42,687 nucleotides of DNA from Candidatus Nanoarchaeia archaeon. Its GTDB lineage: Archaea; Nanobdellota; Nanobdellia; Woesearchaeales; JAQUVJ01. Positions 15,707-23,363 of the stretch are shown piece after piece. The stretch's first letter is position 1. Each line of letters begins with the position of its first letter. A program made the position numbers and the translations under genes. The stretch spans positions 2,803 through 45,489 of the forward strand of contig JAQUVJ010000007.1 in the NCBI GenBank assembly GCA_028693395.1, written 5' to 3'. The notes beneath the pieces are model-generated. The model saw only the letters and a program-made list of their open reading frames with translations. It searched no databases and was not told the origin of the DNA.

Positions 15707-17245
15707 ATGTCAAAAAAATGTGTTTCACCATTAATAGCTACCGTTTTATTAATTGCATTTACAGTTGCAATTGGATCAGTGGTAATGAATTGGGGAACAA
15801 CTTATATAAAATCTGAACAAGAATCTGCAACAAGCACATCTGATGTAAGATTAAAATGTGCAACAGATGTTAATCTAAAATTAATGAAAATCAAAGGAAT
15901 GCAAGATTATTGTTACACAAATGATTCAGAAAACGTAACAATTTCAGTAAGATTAACAAAAGGAAATGAAAACTTAAAAGGAATTAGAGCAAATATAATT
16001 TCAAATGAAGAAAGTCAATCATCTAATTACAATAAAGAAATAGATGAATTAAATTTTCAAATAAATTTAGGAGGATTTTCTATAGATATAATTAAAAATG
16101 ATTTAATAGAATATTTAGAATTAGTTCCATATATAGATAATAATGGATTAGATTATTATTGTAGTGGATCAAGGTTAGTAATAAGTGATTTATATTCTTG
16201 TGATTTTGAAATTAATAATCCATATACTCCAAATGAAATAGAAGATCCAGAAGATCCAGAAGATCCAGAACAAACAGGTGATTGCACAACATATTTAGAT
16301 TGTCCAAGTGGTCAATTTTGTGATATTTATGGTTTTAACAATCCAGCAGGAACATGTGTAGATTTTTGTCAAGGAGGTCCAGAAAAAATAGATAAAAAAG
16401 TTTGGGGAATACAAAGTGGTGAAATTAGAATAGGTTTGGAATATACTCAATCATTTTTTGGATCAAATTTTACAATTGATTCAGATTGGAATTATAGCTG
16501 TCAAAGTTATGGAACAACATTAAACGATGATTTATGTCCCGAAGAAATGGCATTTATAAATAAATTGGGAGGATATTGTATAGACAAATACGAAGCCCAT
16601 GCAATAAATATGACTACAAATGAGTCTTTAGTTTTAACAACTTTTTTAAATGATACTACAGCATTAATGGCAGGTTCTTCTGTTAATAAGAGTCCATGGG
16701 TTAATATTAATTTGTCACAAGCACAACAAGCTTGTGAAAATGCTGGAAAATATTTATGCACAAATTCGCAGTGGCAAGGTGCAGCAAACTTAAATGGACA
16801 ATTACATAATTTAGATACAATGGATACTTATGGATGTGTAGTCAGTAGTTTAACATATTGTATTAACGGAAATTATTATGCTAATTTAGGTTCTGGGACC
16901 TATGCTTGTAAAACAGGATATAATAAAAATGGACCAAATAATTGTGTATCATATGAGGGAGTATATGATTTATTTGGAAATGTATATGACACGGTAAATG
17001 ATACGATAGATCGTGAAGGTTCTAATATTTGGAATTTTGTAAGTGATGAAGGTTATTGGATTAGTGAAGAAGAAGATATTTATCAAGGAGCTGTTTTTTT
17101 TTGGATATCCAATATGGCTTCTGTTAGACGTGGTGGTTGTTGGTCTACTGGTACAAATGCAGGCCCATTCTGTGGACATTTGTTTTATCAAGGATCTATT
17201 TATCAAAATTATTATGGTTTTAGATGTTGTAGTGATATTAAATAG
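15707..17245 (+). CDS. Prepilin-like protein fused to an FGE/SUMF1-type C-type-lectin-like domain
   Basis: A 512-residue protein. The N-terminus MSKKCVSPLIATVLLIAFTV is the class of archaeal pilin/archaellin start in which a short basic leader precedes a membrane helix. A beta-rich stalk follows. An EDP repeat linker (three copies of gaagatcca at 16241-16267) leads to a Cys-rich knob (CTTYLDCPSGQFCD), then an FGE-sulfatase (SUMF1-like) domain from about residue 275. That domain contains GGYCIDKYEAHAIN, QAQQACENAGKYLCTNSQWQ, YDLFGNVYD and the terminal RRGGCWSTGTNAGPF to YGFRCC. The Cys arrangement of true formylglycine-generating enzymes is not evident, so the domain is more likely a displayed ligand-binding module. 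The end resembles retroelement-diversified proteins (see findings). Confidence 0.85.
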   Translation: MSKKCVSPLIATVLLIAFTVAIGSVVMNWGTTYIKSEQESATSTSDVRLKCATDVNLKLMKIKGMQDYCYTNDSENVTISVRLTKGNENLKGIRANIISNEESQSSNYNKEIDELNFQINLGGFSIDIIKNDLIEYLELVPYIDNNGLDYYCSGSRLVISDLYSCDFEINNPYTPNEIEDPEDPEDPEQTGDCTTYLDCPSGQFCDIYGFNNPAGTCVDFCQGGPEKIDKKVWGIQSGEIRIGLEYTQSFFGSNFTIDSDWNYSCQSYGTTLNDDLCPEEMAFINKLGGYCIDKYEAHAINMTTNESLVLTTFLNDTTALMAGSSVNKSPWVNINLSQAQQACENAGKYLCTNSQWQGAANLNGQLHNLDTMDTYGCVVSSLTYCINGNYYANLGSGTYACKTGYNKNGPNNCVSYEGVYDLFGNVYDTVNDTIDREGSNIWNFVSDEGYWISEEEDIYQGAVFFWISNMASVRRGGCWSTGTNAGPFCGHLFYQGSIYQNYYGFRCCSDIK

Positions 17246-17356
17246 TTTTAAAATAATTTTTATACAATTTAAATTATTATTATATTAAATATATTTCATA
17301 TTTTTACATAACAGTATAAAGATAAATTTTTATAATCTTTCTTTCTAATAATTAAT

Positions 17357-18583
17357 ATGTTTAATAAAAAATCAAATGTTCACTTAGATTGGATATTATC
17401 TTTTTTCCTTTTTTTTGGATTTGTTGTTTTTGCAATGACTTTTTTTGTTCCAAAAATAACAGGTGAAAAACAAGGAGAAATTACATATATTTCCAGAATA
17501 AAAGAATTTCTTGGAGAAAAAGTTGCTATTCAGGAAGTTTATTTAAGTGATATGACAAATTCTTCTTTTCTTGTTACATATGCTAATTCTATTGATATAG
17601 GAGAATATGATCTAGTTGAAAAAGATATGGTAAATGATTATTTTTACTACGATGATTTGTTATTTATAAAAAAGAAAAATGAAACAAAAAATGTTATTTT
17701 GAAAATAAATAATCCTATATATTCTTATGAATTAAATAATGAATATCAAATATATTATAGCGAAAATTTAACTTATAATAATTATTTTCAAATTTATAAT
17801 AATGAGGATAATCTTACAATTGATTTTGATGATTTTGATCTTATTTTTGATAATGGACATTTAATTCAAAATATTAATACAGGAAAAGAAAAATTTATAG
17901 GATTTTTTGATGTAAATTATTCATCTTATACAAGAAAATTTTTTATGAGTGATGATGAAACAATAAAAAGTTTTTATTATATAAATGAAGGAAATGAAGC
18001 AGTTTTTGAAAAAAAACAAATGAAGTATGTTTATTCAAAATCAGAAAATGTAAAAATAAATGGAATTTCAGTATCAAATAATATGACTTATTCTGTAGAA
18101 GGAACTACAAGTTATGTAATAGAAATAAATGGAATAACACATATTTTTTCACAAAAAGAGAAATCTGGTCTTTTAAAAATTGATTTTTATTTTGATGATG
18201 AATTTTATTATATTATTGAGTTTCAAACTTTAAAAGGTGCAATTATAGCAGAAAGTTTTAGTAAATCAAATACGAAAGGTAGTGATTATGATTTTCTAAA
18301 TAGGGGTTTTATTGAAACTAAAGATTCAGTTTTTAAAACATCAGAAAACTTTGCTAGTTTAGATTATAAAATAGTTAGTGAAGAATTAGGTTATAATTTT
18401 GCTCTTGTAATTTGGCAAGGAGGAGTTATGGATTCTTTTAATTTGTCTAATCAACCATTTTATAAATATAACATGGAAAAATTAGGAAATAATGGTTATA
18501 TTTTTTCAGATAGATTTGCAATGCATCATGTAGATAAATATGGTAATGATGAGATATTGACAATTTATTCAATACTATGGTGA
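17357..18583 (+). CDS. Large prepilin-like extracellular protein
   Basis: 408 residues. A basic start (MFNKKSNVHLDW) is followed by a strongly hydrophobic helix (ILSFFLFFGFVVFAMTFFV) and a long Asn/Tyr/Asp-rich domain with many N-x-S/T sequons, consistent with an extracellular glycoprotein anchored by a pilin-like helix. No enzyme motif is visible. The end overlaps the next prepilin-like gene by seven bases, so the two are translationally coupled and probably assembled together. Exact family unknown; minor pilin or adhesin is the best guess. Confidence 0.6.
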   Translation: MFNKKSNVHLDWILSFFLFFGFVVFAMTFFVPKITGEKQGEITYISRIKEFLGEKVAIQEVYLSDMTNSSFLVTYANSIDIGEYDLVEKDMVNDYFYYDDLLFIKKKNETKNVILKINNPIYSYELNNEYQIYYSENLTYNNYFQIYNNEDNLTIDFDDFDLIFDNGHLIQNINTGKEKFIGFFDVNYSSYTRKFFMSDDETIKSFYYINEGNEAVFEKKQMKYVYSKSENVKINGISVSNNMTYSVEGTTSYVIEINGITHIFSQKEKSGLLKIDFYFDDEFYYIIEFQTLKGAIIAESFSKSNTKGSDYDFLNRGFIETKDSVFKTSENFASLDYKIVSEELGYNFALVIWQGGVMDSFNLSNQPFYKYNMEKLGNNGYIFSDRFAMHHVDKYGNDEILTIYSILW

Positions 18584-18981
18584 TAAATATAAAAATAAAA
18601 AGTAAGAAAGGAGGAATTGTTATAATTGAAACATTTTTGTCAATTTTTATTCTATTTGTTTTTTTTATAGTATTTGCAGATATATCTCAAAAAGAAAATT
18701 TTATGTATGAATCAAGCTATGAATTCGCAAAAGAAGTGTTTAATGATCAAATACTAAGAGAATGTTTTGATTCGTTGGATTTTGGTTGTTATGAACATAT
18801 GCAAGGTTGTCTAAGTCGAGTTAATGAATTTTATTCAGGGGATGTAATTATTTGTGTAATGGATGATTATGTTTACCCAAATTTACCACCAAAAGAAGTT
18901 TCTAGTTTTAGATTATACAAATCTATGAAAAAAGGAGAATTTAAACCTCATGAAATAGGATTATATTTAATAAAAGATTAA
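18577..18981 (+). CDS. Small prepilin-like protein
   Basis: 134 residues. A basic leader ending KSKKGG precedes a hydrophobic helix (IVIIETFLSIFILFVFFIVF) with Glu at the sixth residue after the GG, very like a class III / type IV prepilin cleavage site and its conserved Glu. The small mature domain has several cysteines (ECFDSLDFGCYEHMQGC). It overlaps the upstream gene through ATGGTGATAA; the ribosome-binding-like GGTGAT lies within the start, so the true start could be slightly later. Probably a minor pilin co-assembled with the upstream protein. Confidence 0.6.
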   Translation: MVINIKIKSKKGGIVIIETFLSIFILFVFFIVFADISQKENFMYESSYEFAKEVFNDQILRECFDSLDFGCYEHMQGCLSRVNEFYSGDVIICVMDDYVYPNLPPKEVSSFRLYKSMKKGEFKPHEIGLYLIKD

Positions 18982-19086
18982 TTTCTTGTATTTATTTGTA
19001 TTATATTGTATTTATATTACATTTATATTTATATTTAATATCTGTTTAAATAATACATGAAAGGTTATTAACATATTATCGTTATA

Positions 19087-19095
19087 TTTATATAC
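19087..19095 (+). promoter_or_regulatory. Promoter of the LSm-L37e operon
   Basis: TTTATATAC is a good TATA box. Initiation about 25 bases downstream (near 19116) would leave a short leader carrying GAGGT, a ribosome binding site, before the ATG at 19131. Confidence 0.5.
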
Positions 19096-19130
19096 AAATT
19101 CAATCTTTCTAAGATTTAGAGGTTTTTATC

Positions 19131-19364
19131 ATGGCCGAAAATATAAGTAATAGACCGTTAGATTCATTAAATGACGCAAGAGGAAAAAGAATTATCGTTG
19201 AATTAAAAAACGGTAAAGAGTACGTAGGTAAATTAGAAGCATTTGATATTCATATAAATATTGTTTTAGTCGAAACTGAAGAACACGAAAATAAAGAACT
19301 TCAAAGAAAAATGGGAAGAGTGTTTGTCAGAGGAGATACAATTACAATGATATCTTTACAATAA
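19131..19364 (+). CDS. Sm-like RNA-binding protein (LSm/SmAP)
   Basis: A 77-residue archaeal Sm protein that forms a heptameric ring binding U-rich RNA. The Sm1 motif spans RGKRIIVELKNGKEYVGKLE and AFDIHINIVLVETEEH, with the conserved Asp and Asn of the RNA pocket. The Sm2 motif is GRVFVRGDTITMISL, with the RG pair. It is followed 15 bases later by L37e, a gene pair widely conserved in archaea. GAGGT precedes the start. Confidence 0.96.
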   Translation: MAENISNRPLDSLNDARGKRIIVELKNGKEYVGKLEAFDIHINIVLVETEEHENKELQRKMGRVFVRGDTITMISLQ

Positions 19365-19379
19365 ATAGTGTGATTAAAA

Positions 19380-19538
19380 ATGAAAGGAACACCATCAATG
19401 GGTAAACATTCAAGAGGAAAAACACATATTATTTGTAGAAGATGTGGAAAAAGAACATTCCATGCAGCTCACAAAGTATGCAGCTCTTGTGGTTTTGGTG
19501 GAAGTGCTAAGCTTAGATCATATGCTTGGCAAAAATAA
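19380..19538 (+). CDS. rpl37e: 50S ribosomal protein L37e
   Basis: A 52-residue zinc-ribbon ribosomal protein: [20 protein letters not shown] then [20 protein letters not shown]. Zinc ligands are Cys19, Cys22, Cys34 and Cys37. The ATG follows GTGATTAAAA, a ribosome binding site in the spacer after the LSm gene, so the two are cotranscribed. Full length for the family, ending SYAWQK. Confidence 0.96.
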   Translation: MKGTPSMGKHSRGKTHIICRRCGKRTFHAAHKVCSSCGFGGSAKLRSYAWQK

Positions 19539-19540
19539 TT

Positions 19541-19587
19541 ACATTTTTTCTTTTTTCTTTTTTAATATTTCATTTTTTCTTTTTTAA
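19541..19587 (+). terminator. Double T-tract terminator after L37e
   Basis: Two blocks of T6 runs separated by C (TTTTTTCTTTTTTC-type) follow the L37e stop. Their U-rich transcript fits aCPSF1-type termination in archaea. The rest of the spacer to 19788 is AT-rich with no further gene seen. Confidence 0.55.
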
Positions 19588-19788
19588 AAATTTACTTTAA
19601 ATTATATAAATCAGTTTGGAATTTTACTTTGGAATTTTATTTTAGAATTTTATTTTGAAAATTCATTTTAAAAAATTACAGTAATTTTTAATAAAGCGAT
19701 ATAAAATTCAGTCTGTATTAATTAAAAATAATAAGTAACCGATAAATAACAACAATAGTTTAAAAATAAAAATAAATAGTTTCTAATT

Positions 19789-21390
19789 ATGGTTTTAAAA
19801 AATGTTGTTGATTTTGGATTCGAACAACAAACTGCACAGATAAACCCTGATTATGAATATATAACTAATGAACCAAAATCAGATTATCGAAAACATTTTT
19901 ATTTCATGGATTATTCTTTAAATGTAGAGAAACTATATTATAAAATTGTTGAATTTTTAAAAGAAGAAAAAGATTTTAATGAAATCGATAAAATATTTGA
20001 CACTTTTACAGCATCAGAATCATCTTCTTATTGGGGTACAATTCAACAAAGATTATCGATTCAACAAGAGAAGTTACATCAATATTTAGCATCTATTGGT
20101 ACATTATTAAAAGAATTAATGACAATTGTTAAAGATATGAGAATATTAAAAGAAAAATTAAAGAATTACGAAGATGCTTGTGAATTTACAACAATTGGAA
20201 AGAATCCTAAAAAAGTAGGAAAAAAAATAACTCATAAAAACAAAGCAGAAAAAAATGAAGAACACGAATATAATGCAGCAGAAATTGCACTAAAAGGTTA
20301 TTGGGTTGATTATATAGAAGGTGGAGCTCAAAATCCAGGTTCAGTTTATGGTTTACAAAAAAACTTAAATTACGTTTCTTTACCAGATTTATTTTTTTCC
20401 GTTCATGTTACAAGTTTAGATGAAATAGATTCACGAATAAAAGAATTAAAATACAATGAATCTGTTAAAACTGTTTTAGCAAGAAAATTAAGAGCTTATA
20501 TGAATTGGAAGGTTCATACATATGATGAATTAACAAAAGCATTAATGTTTTCTAAACAATATTTAATACAACATCACAGAAAAATTTTAATGTATTTAGA
20601 ATGGGTAAAACCTTATTTGAAAACTGTTAAAAGATTATCTCCTAATACAAAAAAATTAGATGATATTGATTTAATATCTGCTTTTGAAGCAAGTATTCTA
20701 GAAATTGAATTTTTAGCTAAGAAAAAAACAGGAAAAAAGAATGAAAAAGATGAAGACTTGTATTATTGTGTTTTGATAGATATATTATCAAAAACAAAAC
20801 CAGAAATGGGATTTCAAGGAAAAGAATATGGAAAAAATGGTCCAATACACTTAGGAAGTGTAGAATTAACAATTAATTCTTATTTGTGGAGTGAAGAACA
20901 AATAAAAAAATTCAAGAGATTAAGATTATTTCAAGATTTTCAAATATTAGGTGAAATTAATAAAACTATTCAAACAACAATTCAAACATTAGGAGATGAA
21001 ATTGGAGATATAATAAATGATGAAGAATTAGATGAATTAGTTGATATTTTTGGAGATAAAGATAAAAACAAAGATTCTAAAGATAAAGAAAATAAAGATA
21101 GCAAAGATAAAAAAGATGATGATAAAAGTGATAAAAAAGATCAAAATTTATCAAAAGAATTAAGGAAAAGGTTAAATCCATTTTTTCCAATTGAAATGCT
21201 GTTAACAGGTTTTATTGACTTGTTTAAATTTTTAAGTCCTAATTTAAGTATGAAAAAGAAAATTGAAGAAGCAAAAAACAAAGATGAAGAATTAAAAGAA
21301 AACATTAAAGAATTAAAGAAGAATCTTTCAGATATTACAAAAGATTTATACAAAGATTCAAAAAAATTAGTTGGTGCAATAAATGAATAA
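19789..21390 (+). CDS. Large helical protein of unknown function
   Basis: 533 residues, soluble and predominantly helical. Residues about 80-140 form a likely coiled coil (IQQRLSIQQEKLHQYLASIG). A central block contains GYWVDYIEGGAQNPGSVYGL and NYVSLPDLFFSVHVTSLDEI. A stretch of Lys/Asp low complexity (about 420-455, DKDKNKDSKDKENKDSKDKK) is followed by a second coiled coil at the end (MKKKIEEAKNKDEELKENIK). There is no signal peptide and no catalytic motif I recognise. It overlaps map by eight bases, so the two are translated together, suggesting a housekeeping role. It looks well conserved in form and is probably a lineage-specific family. Confidence 0.7.
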   Translation: MVLKNVVDFGFEQQTAQINPDYEYITNEPKSDYRKHFYFMDYSLNVEKLYYKIVEFLKEEKDFNEIDKIFDTFTASESSSYWGTIQQRLSIQQEKLHQYLASIGTLLKELMTIVKDMRILKEKLKNYEDACEFTTIGKNPKKVGKKITHKNKAEKNEEHEYNAAEIALKGYWVDYIEGGAQNPGSVYGLQKNLNYVSLPDLFFSVHVTSLDEIDSRIKELKYNESVKTVLARKLRAYMNWKVHTYDELTKALMFSKQYLIQHHRKILMYLEWVKPYLKTVKRLSPNTKKLDDIDLISAFEASILEIEFLAKKKTGKKNEKDEDLYYCVLIDILSKTKPEMGFQGKEYGKNGPIHLGSVELTINSYLWSEEQIKKFKRLRLFQDFQILGEINKTIQTTIQTLGDEIGDIINDEELDELVDIFGDKDKNKDSKDKENKDSKDKKDDDKSDKKDQNLSKELRKRLNPFFPIEMLLTGFIDLFKFLSPNLSMKKKIEEAKNKDEELKENIKELKKNLSDITKDLYKDSKKLVGAINE

Positions 21391-22276
21391 TTTAAATGTT
21401 GATGATTGGATTGAGGCAGGAAGAAGAAGTTTTGAAGTTTTAAATTATGCAAAGACCCTTGTAAAAGAAGACAAGTTGGTAATAGATATTATTTGTGAAA
21501 TTGAAGAATATGCTTTTAAAAAAGATTATGATTTTGCATTTCCACCACAAATTTCAATTAATGAAATTGCGGCACATTATTATCCAAAAATTAATGACAA
21601 ATTAAGAGTTGGAAAAGATGATATTCTTAAAATTGATGTAGGTATTGAATATAATGGAGCAATAGGAGATAATGCATTAAGTGTTCAATTATCAAAGAAA
21701 AATAATGATTTATTGATGGCAAGTAAAATTGCACTTGAAACTGTAACAAAAGAATTGAAAGTAGGTATGAAAGTTTCTGAAATAGGAAAAATAATTGAAG
21801 CAACAATAAAATCTTTAGGATTTAAACCTGTTGAAAATTTGTCAGGTCACGGTCTTGGTTTATATTTAATTCATTGTGAACCTTCAATACCAAATGTAAA
21901 TACATACACAAGAAGAACATTGGATCCAGGAATGGCATTTGCTATAGAACCATTTGCAACAAATGGTAAAGGAGAGATAAAAGATAGTAATTTATTTGCA
22001 ACAATTTTTTCTTTAACACAAAAAGAACCACAATCACAAGATTTAAAAGAATTTTATAATTATTTATCTGAAAGTTTTTCAACTCTTCCTTTTTCTTATA
22101 ATTGGTTATTAAATGATTATAATGAAGATGATTTAAATGAAAAATTAAACAGATTAGAAAGAGAAGATGTTATTGACAAATATCCTCCATTAATTGAAGT
22201 GAGAAAAGGCTTAGTTTCACAACATGAGTATTCTTTTATTGTTACAGAAAAAGAAGTAATTAGGATTACAAAATAA
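21383..22276 (+). CDS. map: Type II methionine aminopeptidase
   Basis: Removes the initiator methionine from new proteins. 297 residues, the archaeal type II length, with the helical insertion that distinguishes type II enzymes. The five metal ligands are Asp85 (KIDVG), Asp96 (IGDNALS), His156 (LSGHGLG), Glu189 (FAIEPFAT) and Glu282 (SQHEYSF). The substrate-pocket FPPQISINEIAAHY (His65) is present. The ATG overlaps the end of the upstream gene by eight bases, with GGTG six bases before it. A perfect 20-base palindrome begins within its stop codon. Confidence 0.96.
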   Translation: MNNLNVDDWIEAGRRSFEVLNYAKTLVKEDKLVIDIICEIEEYAFKKDYDFAFPPQISINEIAAHYYPKINDKLRVGKDDILKIDVGIEYNGAIGDNALSVQLSKKNNDLLMASKIALETVTKELKVGMKVSEIGKIIEATIKSLGFKPVENLSGHGLGLYLIHCEPSIPNVNTYTRRTLDPGMAFAIEPFATNGKGEIKDSNLFATIFSLTQKEPQSQDLKEFYNYLSESFSTLPFSYNWLLNDYNEDDLNEKLNRLEREDVIDKYPPLIEVRKGLVSQHEYSFIVTEKEVIRITK

Positions 22277-22294
22277 TTGTTTCATGAAACAATT
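22275..22294. repeat. Perfect 20-base palindrome (TGTTTCATGAAACA core)
   Basis: AATTGTTTCATGAAACAATT starts in the map stop codon. It could form a hairpin or be a dimeric protein site. The same 14-base core recurs as a perfect palindrome at 28781-28798, downstream of sufC. Confidence 0.6.
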
Positions 22295-22372
22295 TTAAAT
22301 AATAAGATATCAAGATAGCAAAAATAAAATTATATTTATTATTTGTAAATTTATTTATAAGAAAGAATAAAA

Positions 22373-22897
22373 ATGAAAAAAAAATCAGATCAAACAGGAG
22401 AAGTTTTAATTTGGTTACTTAGATTAATCTTAATATCAATTTTAGCAATAGGAATAAGAACTTTTCTTGCATCTAATTCACAATATTATGAATTTGAAAA
22501 TGATTTATTTTTAAGAAGAATTCTTTTTTCTAGTGATAGTTTCATGAAATATAATTCAGATTTTAAGAGTCAATATTTTTATATAATTGAAACTGATAAG
22601 GTTTTTTATGAAAAACAGGTTGAAAATTCATTTAATAAGATATTTTCATCAAAAGATGATATAGGAATTTATTTTGAAGTTATTTGTGAAGATAAAAGTG
22701 GTTCTTATAGAGGATATTTTAATGAAGATTTTTATAAAACAAGAAGATTATTTACATCAAATTATTTTAGAAATGATTATGAAATTCAAGTTTTATGTGA
22801 AAATGAAAAAAATGATTATTATTATTTTACTAAAGGTGTTATGAAAATAGAGATATTGAGTAAATTTAGAATAAGTCAACTTTCTTATAATACATAA
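22373..22897 (+). CDS. Single-pass membrane protein, possibly pilin-like
   Basis: 174 residues. A hydrophilic MKKKSDQTGE is followed by one membrane helix (VLIWLLRLILISILAIGIRT) and a Tyr/Phe/Asp-rich extracellular domain (residues 40-174) with two cysteines. The layout resembles the pilin-like proteins at 14.6-19 kb, but the helix lacks a clear cleavage motif. A TATA-like TTTATAAG about 25 bases upstream suggests a leaderless transcript. No family recognised. Separated from the suf regulator by its own promoter region. Confidence 0.55.
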   Translation: MKKKSDQTGEVLIWLLRLILISILAIGIRTFLASNSQYYEFENDLFLRRILFSSDSFMKYNSDFKSQYFYIIETDKVFYEKQVENSFNKIFSSKDDIGIYFEVICEDKSGSYRGYFNEDFYKTRRLFTSNYFRNDYEIQVLCENEKNDYYYFTKGVMKIEILSKFRISQLSYNT

Positions 22898-22925
22898 TGA
22901 TATTAATAAAAATATCTTGATTAAA

Positions 22926-22958
22926 TTTATATATGAGACGTAATTAACAATTGTTAAT
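22926..22958 (+). promoter_or_regulatory. suf operon promoter and palindromic operator
   Basis: A TATA box, TTTATATAT (22926-22934), is followed by the perfect 16-base palindrome ATTAACAATTGTTAAT (22943-22958), which touches the ATG at 22959. The predicted transcription start (about 22956) lies inside the palindrome, so a dimeric repressor there would block initiation. The adjacent helix-turn-helix gene is the obvious candidate. Confidence 0.6.
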
Positions 22959-23354
22959 ATGGAAAAACAATTTGATTTTAAAAACATTAATCTTGCAAAA
23001 ATAACAAATTCTCAAGAAATAAGATTATGGATTTTGATTCCTGCAATAAAAAAAGAAATGGCTACATATTTAGTAAATGAAAAAAGTGTTTCACAAAAAA
23101 AAATTGCAGAAATATTAAATTTAACTCCAGCAGCAATATCGCAATATGTTAATGATAAAAGAGCAAATATTGTAAATTTCAATGAAGATATTAGAAATAA
23201 AATATATGAAAGTGCAAATAAGATATATGAAAAAAAATCTTTAGCAAAGATAGAAATTGCAAATCTCTTATATTATGATGAAATTAAAAAATTAGTTTGC
23301 AAGATTCATAAATCAATTGATCCAGATTTTAAAAATTGTTCTATAGAATATTAG
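22959..23354 (+). CDS. Helix-turn-helix regulator of the suf operon
   Basis: 131 residues, resembling the archaeal predicted regulators of the COG2522 type. The helix-turn-helix lies at about 43-75 (SVSQKKIAEILNLTPAAISQ, YVNDKR). The C-terminal segment LVCKIHKSIDPDFKNC carries two cysteines that could hold a metal or Fe-S cluster or act as a redox switch. It is the first gene of the suf cluster, ten bases before sufB, with a perfect palindrome at its own start. Autoregulated control of Fe-S cluster assembly is the likely role; ligand and cluster binding are inferences. Confidence 0.75.
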   Translation: MEKQFDFKNINLAKITNSQEIRLWILIPAIKKEMATYLVNEKSVSQKKIAEILNLTPAAISQYVNDKRANIVNFNEDIRNKIYESANKIYEKKSLAKIEIANLLYYDEIKKLVCKIHKSIDPDFKNCSIEY

Positions 23355-23363
23355 GTTTTAATA

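Noticed and set aside
16507-16761. Antisense frame within the pilin-FGE gene, and similar long antisense frames elsewhere (5532-5876, 35503-35850)
   Set aside because: They lie entirely inside well-supported genes on the other strand and have no start signals or recognisable protein features.
16500-17245. FGE-like domain as a true formylglycine-generating enzyme
   Set aside because: The C-terminal segment lacks the active-site Cys/Arg pattern of such enzymes and is displayed on a pilin-type stem; a binding role is more likely.
22275-22294. Palindrome TGTTTCATGAAACA considered as a parS centromere site
   Set aside because: Bacterial parS is TGTTTCACGTGAAACA, two bases longer with a CACGTG centre. 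The spacing differs and no parA/parB genes are present.
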